Source: CAVSRC01 sp963781775
GTDB taxonomy: Bacteria; Pseudomonadota; Alphaproteobacteria; Rhizobiales; Kaistiaceae
Length of the DNA stretch: 64,000 bases
NCBI GenBank assembly: GCA_963781775.1
Contig: CAWAHE010000011.1
Coordinates: 186,001-250,000, forward strand
Direction: 5' to 3'
This document shows, piece by piece, positions 8,680-16,561 of this stretch (positions within the stretch are counted from its first letter, which is position 1; every line of letters starts with the position of its first letter). The notes beneath the pieces were generated by a model. That model saw only the letters and a program-made list of their open reading frames with translations. It ran no database searches and was not told where the DNA came from. The position numbers and the translations under genes are program-made.

Positions 8680-9069
8680 ATGCATCGCGCGACACAAGTT
8701 CTCCTGCTGGGAATGCTGGTCATTGCCGCGACATCGGCGTCGTCCGCCGAACTCGCGGCAAGCGGCGACGATTCAACGGTCGTAGGCGCCGCCGGCGATC
8801 CCGGCGACGGCTATTCAGGTGGCGACGACACCACCCCGCAGCCACCCAAGCCACCCAAGCCGCCAAAGCCGCCAAAGCCGCCCGAGCCGCCTGAGCCGCC
8901 TGAGCCCCCGAAGCCGCCGGCGCCGGTCAAGCGATGCGTCATTAAGCCGGTCGTCGATGGCACCTGCAGCAGCGGCTCTCGCAACTACGAGGTTTGCTTC
9001 GTTGACGGTGTGCACGTCTCCGACTCCGCCAAGACGTGCGTCCCGGGACATGGAACGACGAGCCCATGA
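8680..9069 (+). CDS. Secreted proline-rich hypothetical protein with (PPK/PPE)n tract
   Basis: I do not recognise this 129-residue protein. Its N-terminus looks like a signal peptide (MHRATQVLLLGMLVIAATSASSA). An acidic, glycine-rich linker follows, then eight consecutive PPK or PPE triplets that run from lysine copies to glutamate copies and back to lysine, and a C-terminal domain of about 45 residues with four cysteines that could form two disulfides. Such tracts make stiff polyproline spacers across the periplasm. The ATG at 8680 is chosen for the signal peptide; GTG 8656 and ATG 8662 are in-frame alternatives. The stop overlaps the next start codon as ATGA, so the two genes are probably translationally coupled. 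Confidence 0.6.
   Translation: MHRATQVLLLGMLVIAATSASSAELAASGDDSTVVGAAGDPGDGYSGGDDTTPQPPKPPKPPKPPKPPEPPEPPEPPKPPAPVKRCVIKPVVDGTCSSGSRNYEVCFVDGVHVSDSAKTCVPGHGTTSP
8842..8913 (+). repeat. Eight tandem 9-base units encoding PPK/PPE
   Basis: Eight degenerate copies of a CCN-CCN-(A/G)AG unit give PPK x4, PPE x3 and PPK x1. Third positions vary between copies, so the amino-acid pattern rather than the exact DNA is conserved. Confidence 0.85.
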
Positions 9070-11183
9070 GCAACGCCGACGGGGATCAGAAGCGTCCGTT
9101 CAATTTCACATGGAATGATTCGCTGACGCGCTATGCGATCGCTGCAGCGGCAATCATCGTTTTGATCGTGGGCCTGGCAACCGGCGGAACCGGGTTCGGC
9201 AGCGGTTCGATCTTCGTCGGCAGCCCCGAGGTGTACACGCGCGAACGCCTGGTCAACGACCGCTACGATCAGGACTACTGGCTGCACGCGCAGCTCGTTC
9301 GGCTGGACAAAACCGAAAATCTGCTGACCGGGAAGATGAGCGAAGACAACCGTGGCAACGTCACGGTCAAGGCACAGGCCGCCCCCGACCCGCCGGGCGA
9401 CGGCAAAGCACCGGATCCTGCAAAGCTTCCCGATGGGGCGGTCACGATGCCCTTCGACCAGGAGTTCGTCCTGCGCGCCGGCGTCCGCGACGCCATCCGC
9501 CAGCAGATCCTCGAGAACCTTCTCGACGACCGTCACGACCTGACCGGCAATTCGGTCTACGGGCTCAAATTCGACATCACCGTGCTGCCCGGGCTGTTTT
9601 CATCGCACCGCGCTTTCGCGCGGGTGCTGGTCGAGCCGAAGAACCTTTTCGGGGAGGCGGTCGAGACGGCCCAGTCGCCGGTGGCCGCGCCGGGCGCCAA
9701 GAAGGACCTGCCGGAGCATGTGAAGCAGTACTACGAGTACGACCTATCGGACATCCGACTGAGTCCGACCAATCCGCTCCACCTTGCCTACACGCTGTAT
9801 GACACCTGGTTGGCCGACGTGGAGGCAAGACTGAACAATTATGCCGACCAAATCAGCGGTGGAGACCCGACCTGCACTGGCGAGGCCTGCGCGGACGACG
9901 CCGTCACCTCGTGCTGGCAAAGGAAGATCATCGACGTGGTCGAAACGGTGCTCGGGCTCGACGACGTAAACGTGGACCTCAGTCCAAAGAACAAGGGCCT
10001 CGAGCCCGAGAACATCATCGAGTTGCCGCAGCCTTGGCGCTCGAACCTCGAAATGAGTGTCGCCGAGCGCGGGCCGCAGCAGAGCTGCGCGGCGCGCCCC
10101 CGGTTCAGTGTGCGGCCAATCACCGATGCGGTGTATCTGATCGACAAGGCGACACCCGATCCGGACTATCTTCAGATCGACGATCTCGACGACAAGACGG
10201 GGATCTTCGTTTCAAACGTCGGCGCCGCAGCCGGCGGCGGAAACGTCTACCTCAAGCTCCTGCCGCGCTATACCCGCATCCGCGAGGTGGTCCAGTACGC
10301 GGTGCAGAAACAAAACCCCCAGGAGTGGCCTCTCAAGGAAAATCTCAAGGTCCGCATCGTCCAGATACCATCGGGGTTCTTCAACTTCGTCGAAAGCGTC
10401 AACAGCAGCGACTCCTACACCTATGCGCTGTTTCCCAAGAATGAGGTATCCGGCTTCCTGATCGAACAATCGAATGCCTTCGGGGTTGACGCCGCGGGCG
10501 GCGTTGCCGCCGGATCGGGCAGCGCCAGCCTGTCGCGCGCGACCGCGAGCCAGGCCGTGCGCTCCGTGCCAAAGGCAGTCGGGTTCAGCGACGCTCGAAC
10601 CGCCGGCAAGAGCAAGATCGAGTTCGGATGGGAAATCGGCAGCGGCGAGCACCTCGACCCCACCCAGAAATCGGTTCTGGCCCTGGTCGCGGTGCCCGCC
10701 TGGACCAACAAGCTGAGCGTCACCGTCACGGTCGGCTGGCTGGGCGTCGACTCAACCGAGCACGGCAATGCGCCATACTCTTTCGACATCCCCATTCCAC
10801 CGGACTACGAGGCCTTCGACTCATTTGTCGGCGGCAGCCGGACGCGGCGCGGACCGCGCATCATCGACGACCTGATGACGGGCGGCGAGACGCTGGTCGC
10901 CTGCGAGCCGGGCTCGATCCTCATCCCCGGCTATAGGCTGTGGCGCAGCACGGTCGTGACCGTGGGCAGCGAGCGGGCCGACCGGATAACGGTGCTGCCG
11001 AACATGCGCGGCATCATCGCCTCCTTCACCAAATACAGGCCGGCGGAGATCAAGAATAACCCGAGTTCGGCGCGATTGAGTGTCTGGACGAGCGAGGGCA
11101 CCGACAACGCGCTGCGCGACGTCGTCATCATGCCGCCGTCCGACGTGACGCACTGCTCGCCCGCCGGCAATCCTACGCCGTAA
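9066..11183 (+). CDS. Large membrane-anchored hypothetical protein
   Basis: I do not recognise this 705-residue protein. It has a short polar N-terminus, one hydrophobic segment (about residues 22-44) that should anchor it in the inner membrane, and then about 660 mostly soluble residues rich in Asp, Val and Pro, without obvious repeats. Cysteines occur in two clusters (about residues 270-290 and 345) plus two near the C-terminus, which suggests a periplasmic, disulfide-bearing domain. The start is the ATG at 9066, which overlaps the stop codon of the upstream gene; an earlier in-frame ATG at 9036 would lie inside that gene. Codon use matches its neighbours. It may form a complex with the upstream proline-rich protein, which is inference from coupling only. 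Confidence 0.65.
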   Translation: MSNADGDQKRPFNFTWNDSLTRYAIAAAAIIVLIVGLATGGTGFGSGSIFVGSPEVYTRERLVNDRYDQDYWLHAQLVRLDKTENLLTGKMSEDNRGNVTVKAQAAPDPPGDGKAPDPAKLPDGAVTMPFDQEFVLRAGVRDAIRQQILENLLDDRHDLTGNSVYGLKFDITVLPGLFSSHRAFARVLVEPKNLFGEAVETAQSPVAAPGAKKDLPEHVKQYYEYDLSDIRLSPTNPLHLAYTLYDTWLADVEARLNNYADQISGGDPTCTGEACADDAVTSCWQRKIIDVVETVLGLDDVNVDLSPKNKGLEPENIIELPQPWRSNLEMSVAERGPQQSCAARPRFSVRPITDAVYLIDKATPDPDYLQIDDLDDKTGIFVSNVGAAAGGGNVYLKLLPRYTRIREVVQYAVQKQNPQEWPLKENLKVRIVQIPSGFFNFVESVNSSDSYTYALFPKNEVSGFLIEQSNAFGVDAAGGVAAGSGSASLSRATASQAVRSVPKAVGFSDARTAGKSKIEFGWEIGSGEHLDPTQKSVLALVAVPAWTNKLSVTVTVGWLGVDSTEHGNAPYSFDIPIPPDYEAFDSFVGGSRTRRGPRIIDDLMTGGETLVACEPGSILIPGYRLWRSTVVTVGSERADRITVLPNMRGIIASFTKYRPAEIKNNPSSARLSVWTSEGTDNALRDVVIMPPSDVTHCSPAGNPTP

Positions 11184-11405
11184 TCACGGAACAATGGTGC
11201 CGACAGCATCGCCGCATTTGCACGGGCTGCCGACCGGCAGCGGCGCCACATAGCAGATGGCGGCCGGTGTCGCGCAGCGCGGGCTCCAGACATCGGCCCG
11301 CTGCGTCTGCGGTGGCCGGTCTTGTTGCGCCGCATGATGATCCACCGGCACCGGCGAGTGCCCGACGGACGATGAAAAGAAGAAGGCCAGAAGAAGTTTG
11401 CTCAT
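11184..11405 (-). CDS. Small cysteine-bearing secreted protein
   Basis: A 73-residue protein of unknown function. It begins with a short hydrophobic leader (MSKLLLAFFFSSSVGHS). The C-terminal 35 residues carry four cysteines in a C-x6-C-x9-C-x-C pattern (CATPAAIC, then VGSPCKCGDAVG). A similar GxPCxC arrangement near the C-terminus occurs in small exported proteobacterial proteins, but I cannot name the family. The start at 11405 is supported by GAGG six bases upstream. It follows ileS by about 110 bases on the same strand and is convergent with the 705-residue gene. Confidence is limited by its size. Confidence 0.5.
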   Translation of the reverse strand: MSKLLLAFFFSSSVGHSPVPVDHHAAQQDRPPQTQRADVWSPRCATPAAICYVAPLPVGSPCKCGDAVGTIVP

Positions 11406-11517
11406 GGCAGCCTCGCGAACGGAGTGCACGCCGACGAAGCCGCCATTATCGGCTCGCGATAGTTGATAATCCATTGATTTCGGCAGGCGGATTTTTTCGG
11501 CCGCCAAGGTCTGTGCG

Positions 11518-14500
11518 TTAGGCCGACACCCGGACGCCGATGGAAATCGGCTCGTCGCCGAGTTTGCCCTCCGACACCGTGCCGGCCGGCGCACCGGCCG
11601 TGCCGAGCGAAACGGCGAGCGTCTCGCTCTTGACCGCGTCGAGATGCGCGTCGATCGCGGCCGCGGCGGTAGGCCCGGCCTTCACCTCGATGGCGATACG
11701 GTCCGACACGTTGAAGCCGGCATCCTTGCGGGCGACCTGAACCAGCCGGATGAAATCGCGCGCCAGACCCTCGCGCTCGAGCTCCGGCGTGACTTTGGTG
11801 TCGAGCACGACGACGCCGGCGCTGCCGTCGAAGCTGACCGCGTCGAGCCCCTCTGCCGCCTTGAAGCGCAGCTCGTATTCCTCCGGCTCGATGCGGTTGC
11901 CGGCAACCTCGACGCCGCCATCCGGCAGCCGCTTCCAATCGCCGGACTTCGCCGCGGCGAGAATGTCTTTCATCGCCGATCCAAGCCGTTTGCCGACGAT
12001 GCGCGAATTCACCGCCAGCACCTCCGAGCCGAACTTCGACGGGGCGCTGTCGAACCGAACTTCCTTCACGTTCGCCTCCTCGGCGACGACGTCCTTCAGC
12101 GGCTCCAGCAGGGCGAACTGCGGATGCGCCACTGTCAGCGAGGCCAGCGGCAGACGATTGCGCAGGTTTTTCGCCGTGCGGAGCGAGGCGGCGGCCGAGG
12201 CGACCTGCCGCGCCAGATCCATGCGCGCGACGAGCGCCGCGTCGACGGTGAACGCCGAGGCATCCGGCCAGTCGGCGAGGTGCACGCTGTCGCCGTTCAC
12301 CAGCGCACGGTGGATGTGGTCGGTCACGAAAGGCAGGAACGGCGCCATGGTCCGCGTCAAGGTGACCAGCACCGTGTAGAGCGTGTCGTAGGCCGCCTGC
12401 TTGTCGGCATCCTTCACGCTCTTCCAGAAGCGCTCGCGCGAACGGCGGATGTACCAGTTGTTGAGCGCCTCGATGAACGCGGGCAGCGCATTGCACGCGC
12501 CGGCAAGGTCGAACTTGTCCATCGCCGTTTCGACGGCGCGCACCAGCTCCGCCGTCTTGCCGAGAATGTAGCGGTCGAGTTCGGCATCCGCCGTCGTCAC
12601 CAGCTTGCCGCGGATGCCGTCGATATTGGCGTAGAGCGTGTAGAACGAATAGGCGTTCCAGATGGGCAGCAGCACGGAACGCACCGCCTCGCCGATGGCG
12701 CGGCCGTCCTTGGGCATGGCGAGATCGCCGCCGGACAAGAGCGGCGACGACACCATGTACCAGCGCAGCGCGTCGGCGCCGTGCGTGTTGAACATCTCGA
12801 CCGGGTCGGGATAGTTCTTCAGCCGCTTGGAGAGCTTCTGCTTGTTCTCGTCGAGCACGATGCCGTGGCAGATGGCCGAGCGGAACGGCGCCCGGTCGAA
12901 CAGCGCCGTCGACATGACCATCAGCGTGTAGAACCAGCCACGCGTCTGCCCGACATATTCGACGATGAAATCGCCGGGGAAGTGGCTGTCGAACCATTCC
13001 TTGTTCTCGAACGGATAGTGCACCTGGCAGAACGGCATCGAGCCGGACTCGAACCAGCAGTCGAGCACGTCGTCCACCCGGCGCATGGTCGACTTGCCGG
13101 TCGGGTCGTCCGGGTTCGGCCGCGTCAGCTCGTCGACGTAGGGTCGATGCAGATCCGTCGGTCGCACGCCGAAATCGCGCTCGATCTCGTCGAGCGAGCC
13201 GTAGCAGTCGGTGCGCGGATAGTCCGGATTGTCCGATTTCCACACCGGGATCGGCGCGCCCCAGAAGCGGTTGCGGCCGACGTTCCAGTCACGCGCATTG
13301 GCGAGCCAGTTGCCGAAGATGCCTTCGCCAACGTGCTCGGGGATCCAGGTGATGTCCTTGTTGAGCTCGACCATGCGATCGCGGAACTTGGTCACCGCGA
13401 TGTACCAGGACGGCATCGCCTTGTAGATCAGCGGCTGATCGGTGCGCCAGCAATGCGGATAGTTGTGGTCGTAGGTCTCGTGCCGGAAGACGACACCCGA
13501 CGCCTTGAGGTCGCGGATGATGTCCTTGTTGGCGGCGAACACGTTCTGCCCGGCATAGGGCGGCACCTCGCCGGTGAAATTACCTTCGAGGTCGACCGGA
13601 TCGACCACCGGCAGACCTTCCTTCTGGCCGACGTTCAGGTCGTCCTCGCCGAAAGCCGGCGCCATGTGGACGACACCGGTGCCCTCGCCAAGCTCGATGA
13701 AATCGGCGGCAACCACACGGAAGGCGCCATCGGCCTTGCGGTCGGCGAAGAACGGAAACAGCGGCGCGTAGGTGCGCCCGACAAGCTCGGTCCCCTTCAT
13801 GCCGCCGACGGTGCGATAGCCTTCGAGCTCGGGCGCGTAGTGCTCGCGCGAGGACTCGGCCAGAATGACGCGTTCGCCATCCTTCTCCATGAGCGCGTAG
13901 TCGGCGTCGGGCTTGACCGCGAGTCCCATGTTGGACGGCAGCGTCCACGGCGTCGTCGTCCATGCGAGCAGGCGGGTATGGGTGTCGCCGTCAAGCAGGA
14001 AGCCGACGGTCAGCGCCGGGTCCTGGCGGGCGCGGTAGGAATTGTCGAGCCGGGTCTCGGACTGCGAGAGCGGAGTCTGCGCCGCCCATGAATAGGGCAC
14101 GACACGATAGCCCTCATAGACGAGCCCCTTGTCCCAGAGCTGTTTGAAGGCCCACATGGTGCTCTCCATGTAGGAGAGATCCATGGTGCGGTAGTCGTTG
14201 TCGAAATCGACCCAGCGCGCCGAACGGTTGACGTAGTACTCCCAATCGCCGCGGAACTGCATGACCGAGTTGCGGCAGTGCTCGTTGAAGCGCGCCATGC
14301 CGTATTTCAGGATTTCGCGCCGGCCGGAGAGCTTCAGCTCTGCCTCGGCGTGCAGTTCGGCCGGCAGGCCATGGCAATCCCAGCCGAAACGACGTTCAAC
14401 CATCTTGCCGCGCATGGTCTGGTAGCGCGGCACCAGATCCTTCACGAAGCCGGTGACGATGTGCCCGTAGTGCGGCAGGCCGTTGGCGAAGGGCGGTCCG

Positions 14501-14673
14501 TCGTAGAAAACGAACTCGGGCGCGCCCTCCTCGCGTCGCCGGTCGATCGAACGCTGGAAGGTCCCTTCCTGCTCCCAGATCGCGCCGATAGCCTCCTCGA
14601 TCCCCGGAAAGTTCGGCGACGGGTCGGCGGGCGGATAGACGGTCTTGGCGGCCGGCGTGGCGATATCGTTCAT
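11518..14673 (-). CDS. ileS: Isoleucyl-tRNA synthetase, IleS2-like type
   Basis: A 1051-residue class I tRNA synthetase that charges tRNA-Ile and hydrolyses mis-activated valine in its CP1 editing domain. The HIGH motif is HYGH (residues 68-71, in GPPFANGLPHYGH) and the KMSKS motif is KLSKR at about residue 612. The overall length and motif spelling match the eukaryote-like IleS2 clade rather than the usual bacterial IleS1 (GHALNK and KMSKS). Known IleS2 enzymes tend to be insensitive to mupirocin. The C-terminal extension ends in a domain with VGKRLGSAMKDIL, as in this type. The gene is divergent from the marR operon. Confidence 0.95.
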   Translation of the reverse strand: MNDIATPAAKTVYPPADPSPNFPGIEEAIGAIWEQEGTFQRSIDRRREEGAPEFVFYDGPPFANGLPHYGHIVTGFVKDLVPRYQTMRGKMVERRFGWDCHGLPAELHAEAELKLSGRREILKYGMARFNEHCRNSVMQFRGDWEYYVNRSARWVDFDNDYRTMDLSYMESTMWAFKQLWDKGLVYEGYRVVPYSWAAQTPLSQSETRLDNSYRARQDPALTVGFLLDGDTHTRLLAWTTTPWTLPSNMGLAVKPDADYALMEKDGERVILAESSREHYAPELEGYRTVGGMKGTELVGRTYAPLFPFFADRKADGAFRVVAADFIELGEGTGVVHMAPAFGEDDLNVGQKEGLPVVDPVDLEGNFTGEVPPYAGQNVFAANKDIIRDLKASGVVFRHETYDHNYPHCWRTDQPLIYKAMPSWYIAVTKFRDRMVELNKDITWIPEHVGEGIFGNWLANARDWNVGRNRFWGAPIPVWKSDNPDYPRTDCYGSLDEIERDFGVRPTDLHRPYVDELTRPNPDDPTGKSTMRRVDDVLDCWFESGSMPFCQVHYPFENKEWFDSHFPGDFIVEYVGQTRGWFYTLMVMSTALFDRAPFRSAICHGIVLDENKQKLSKRLKNYPDPVEMFNTHGADALRWYMVSSPLLSGGDLAMPKDGRAIGEAVRSVLLPIWNAYSFYTLYANIDGIRGKLVTTADAELDRYILGKTAELVRAVETAMDKFDLAGACNALPAFIEALNNWYIRRSRERFWKSVKDADKQAAYDTLYTVLVTLTRTMAPFLPFVTDHIHRALVNGDSVHLADWPDASAFTVDAALVARMDLARQVASAAASLRTAKNLRNRLPLASLTVAHPQFALLEPLKDVVAEEANVKEVRFDSAPSKFGSEVLAVNSRIVGKRLGSAMKDILAAAKSGDWKRLPDGGVEVAGNRIEPEEYELRFKAAEGLDAVSFDGSAGVVVLDTKVTPELEREGLARDFIRLVQVARKDAGFNVSDRIAIEVKAGPTAAAAIDAHLDAVKSETLAVSLGTAGAPAGTVSEGKLGDEPISIGVRVSA

Positions 14674-14842
14674 GGCGCTGTCTAGATGGTGCGGCGTCGC
14701 CCCAACCGCGACCCCTCGGAAATTGGCCGGATCGATACAGTTTTTGCGCCGGTTTCGCCACCCCCAATCCCCATCCGGGCCGGTGCCTGCCGCCCCGGCA
14801 ACCCTGCGTTAACCGAGGGTAAGGTGCGACACTTTTGCGAGC

Positions 14843-14870
14843 TTGCATATAATAGGCAAGCTTATTATAT
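14843..14870 (+). promoter_or_regulatory. Palindromic operator over the marR promoter
   Basis: ATATAATA (14847-14854) and TATTATAT (14863-14870) are perfect inverted half-sites around an 8-base centre that includes AAGCTT. The palindrome ends 9 bases before the chosen marR start codon and overlaps plausible -35/-10 elements (TTGCAT and TTATAT, 16-base spacer). This is the usual position and symmetry for MarR autorepression. Confidence 0.6.
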
Positions 14871-14878
14871 CCTCGCTC

Positions 14879-15400
14879 ATGCAAAATTATCTTCCGCCCG
14901 CCAAAGGCGTCGGCCTGTTGGTGCACGATGTCGGACGGCTCCTGCGCCGCCGCATCGACCAGCAGGCCCAGACCATCGGCCTGACCAGCGCGCAATGGCG
15001 CGTTCTCTCGTCAGTGGCGCGCGCCGAATACAAGAACGAAGAGCCGCTCAACCAGGCCGCGCTCGCCGACCAGATGGACATGGAGCCGATCACGCTCAGC
15101 CGGCAGATCGATCGCATGCAAGCCGCCGGCCTGATCGAGCGCCGTCCCGACCCGACCGACCGTCGCGCCTATCGGATCTATCTGACCGATACCGCCCGCC
15201 CGCTGGTCGAAAAATTCCGTGGCGTCGCAACCCAATGCCTCGAAAGCGCGTTGATCGGCGTCAGCCAAAGCGAACTCGAACTCGTTGCCGACGTGCTTGG
15301 GCGCATCCGCGCCAATCTCGTCGGCCGGCCCGATGCGGACGAAGATCCGCGTCCGGCCAAATCCACAACCGCGGCGACGCCCGCGACAGAGAAAGTGTGA
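14879..15400 (+). CDS. MarR-family transcriptional regulator
   Basis: A 173-residue dimeric winged-helix regulator. The recognition region reads LNQAALADQMDMEPITLSRQIDRMQAAGLIERR, and the wing contains the family signature DPTDRRAYRIYLT. Flanking helices would form the dimer interface, and about 25 polar residues trail at the C-terminus. The ATG at 14879 is used because it follows the palindrome and the conserved helix starts soon after; an earlier in-frame start at 14843 would lie inside the operator. Four bases separate its stop codon from the membrane-fusion gene, so it probably represses its own efflux operon and is released by a small lipophilic ligand. Confidence 0.9.
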   Translation: MQNYLPPAKGVGLLVHDVGRLLRRRIDQQAQTIGLTSAQWRVLSSVARAEYKNEEPLNQAALADQMDMEPITLSRQIDRMQAAGLIERRPDPTDRRAYRIYLTDTARPLVEKFRGVATQCLESALIGVSQSELELVADVLGRIRANLVGRPDADEDPRPAKSTTAATPATEKV

Positions 15401-15404
15401 CGTC

Positions 15405-16532
15405 ATGAGTGCAGATGGGGGAACCCCGAACAATCCGCAGCAGCCGGGAGCGACTCCACCGCCTGCGCCGGCCGCCGCGGCCGCTCCGCCGCCGAAGCCG
15501 CGGGCCAACAATCGTCGCCGCTATCTCATCATGGCGGCGGTGCCGATCCTGCTGTTGCTGATCGGCGGCTATTTCTGGCTGTCCAGCGGGCGCTATGCGT
15601 CGACCGACAATGCCTATGTCCAGCAGAACCGCGTCACGATCAACGCCAACGTCTCCGGCCGCATCGCCGAGGTCGACGCCAGGGAGAACCAGGACGTCGC
15701 CGCCGGCGACCTCCTCTTCCGGATCGACCCCGAACCCTTCCGCATCGCGCTTGCCGGCGCGGAAGCCGCCCTTGCCACGGCCCGCATCCAGGTCGAGCAG
15801 ATGCGCGCCGCCTATGAGCAGGCGGTCGCCGCGAACAAGGCGGCGCAGGAAAACGCCGACTACGAACAGAAGGCGTTCGAACGGCAGCAAGGCCTGCTTG
15901 CCAAGGGTGTGGCGTCACAAGCAAGCTTCGACACCGCGCAGAACGATCTGCGCACCGCCCAACAGACCTTGAGTCAATCGGAACAGAACGTCGCCGCGGC
16001 ACGCGCCGCCCTTGGCGGCGATCCGTCGATCGAAACCGACAAGCACCCGGCCGTGCTCGCCGCTGAAGCGAAGCGCGATCAGGCGGCTCTCGATCTCAAG
16101 AACACCGAGGTGCGCGCCCCGGCAGCCGGTGTCGTCGCGCAGGCCGACCGCATGCAGGTCGGACAGTACGTCACGCCCGCAATCGCAGTGATGAGCCTGG
16201 TCGAGACCGGGTCGAGCTGGGTCGACGCCAACTTCAAGGAGACCGAGCTCACCAAAATGCGGCCCGGACAAAAGGCGACGGTCACCATCGACGCCTATCC
16301 CGGCCACACCTTCGAGGCGGAGGTCGGCAGCGTCGGCGCCGGAACCGGATCGGAGTTCTCGCTGCTGCCAGCCCAGAACGCCACCGGCAACTGGGTGAAA
16401 GTCGTCCAGCGGGTGCCGGTGCGCATCCGTTTCACGGACAACGATCCGGACGCGCCGCTGCGCAGCGGTCTCAGCGCCTACGTTTCGGTCGACCTGGAAA
16501 GCACCCCGACCAAGACGGCCGCGGCGAACTGA
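15405..16532 (+). CDS. emrA: HlyD/EmrA-type membrane fusion protein
   Basis: A 375-residue periplasmic adaptor. After a proline/alanine-rich cytoplasmic tail of about 35 residues comes one transmembrane helix (about 41-59), then the biotinyl-lipoyl half motif (YVQQNRVTINANVSGRIAEV), a long alpha-helical hairpin (about 115-220), and the return half motif (LDLKNTEVRAPAAGVVAQ) leading into the beta-barrel domain. It would connect the inner-membrane pump encoded next to an outer-membrane channel; no tolC-like gene is nearby. The ATG at 15405 lies 4 bases after the marR stop codon. Confidence 0.9.
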   Translation: MSADGGTPNNPQQPGATPPPAPAAAAAPPPKPRANNRRRYLIMAAVPILLLLIGGYFWLSSGRYASTDNAYVQQNRVTINANVSGRIAEVDARENQDVAAGDLLFRIDPEPFRIALAGAEAALATARIQVEQMRAAYEQAVAANKAAQENADYEQKAFERQQGLLAKGVASQASFDTAQNDLRTAQQTLSQSEQNVAAARAALGGDPSIETDKHPAVLAAEAKRDQAALDLKNTEVRAPAAGVVAQADRMQVGQYVTPAIAVMSLVETGSSWVDANFKETELTKMRPGQKATVTIDAYPGHTFEAEVGSVGAGTGSEFSLLPAQNATGNWVKVVQRVPVRIRFTDNDPDAPLRSGLSAYVSVDLESTPTKTAAAN

Positions 16533-16561
16533 AGTTATCGCGCTTGAGCTGAGTTGAGACA

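Noticed and set aside
8842..8913. Tandem repeats considered as a CRISPR-like or minisatellite array
   Set aside because: The 9-base units are in frame, encode PPK/PPE, and have no spacers; they are part of a coding region.
11644..14091. An 815-codon open frame on the plus strand opposite ileS
   Set aside because: It is a shadow of a GC-rich gene: highly arginine- and histidine-rich, no domain, and ileS on the other strand is complete and canonical.
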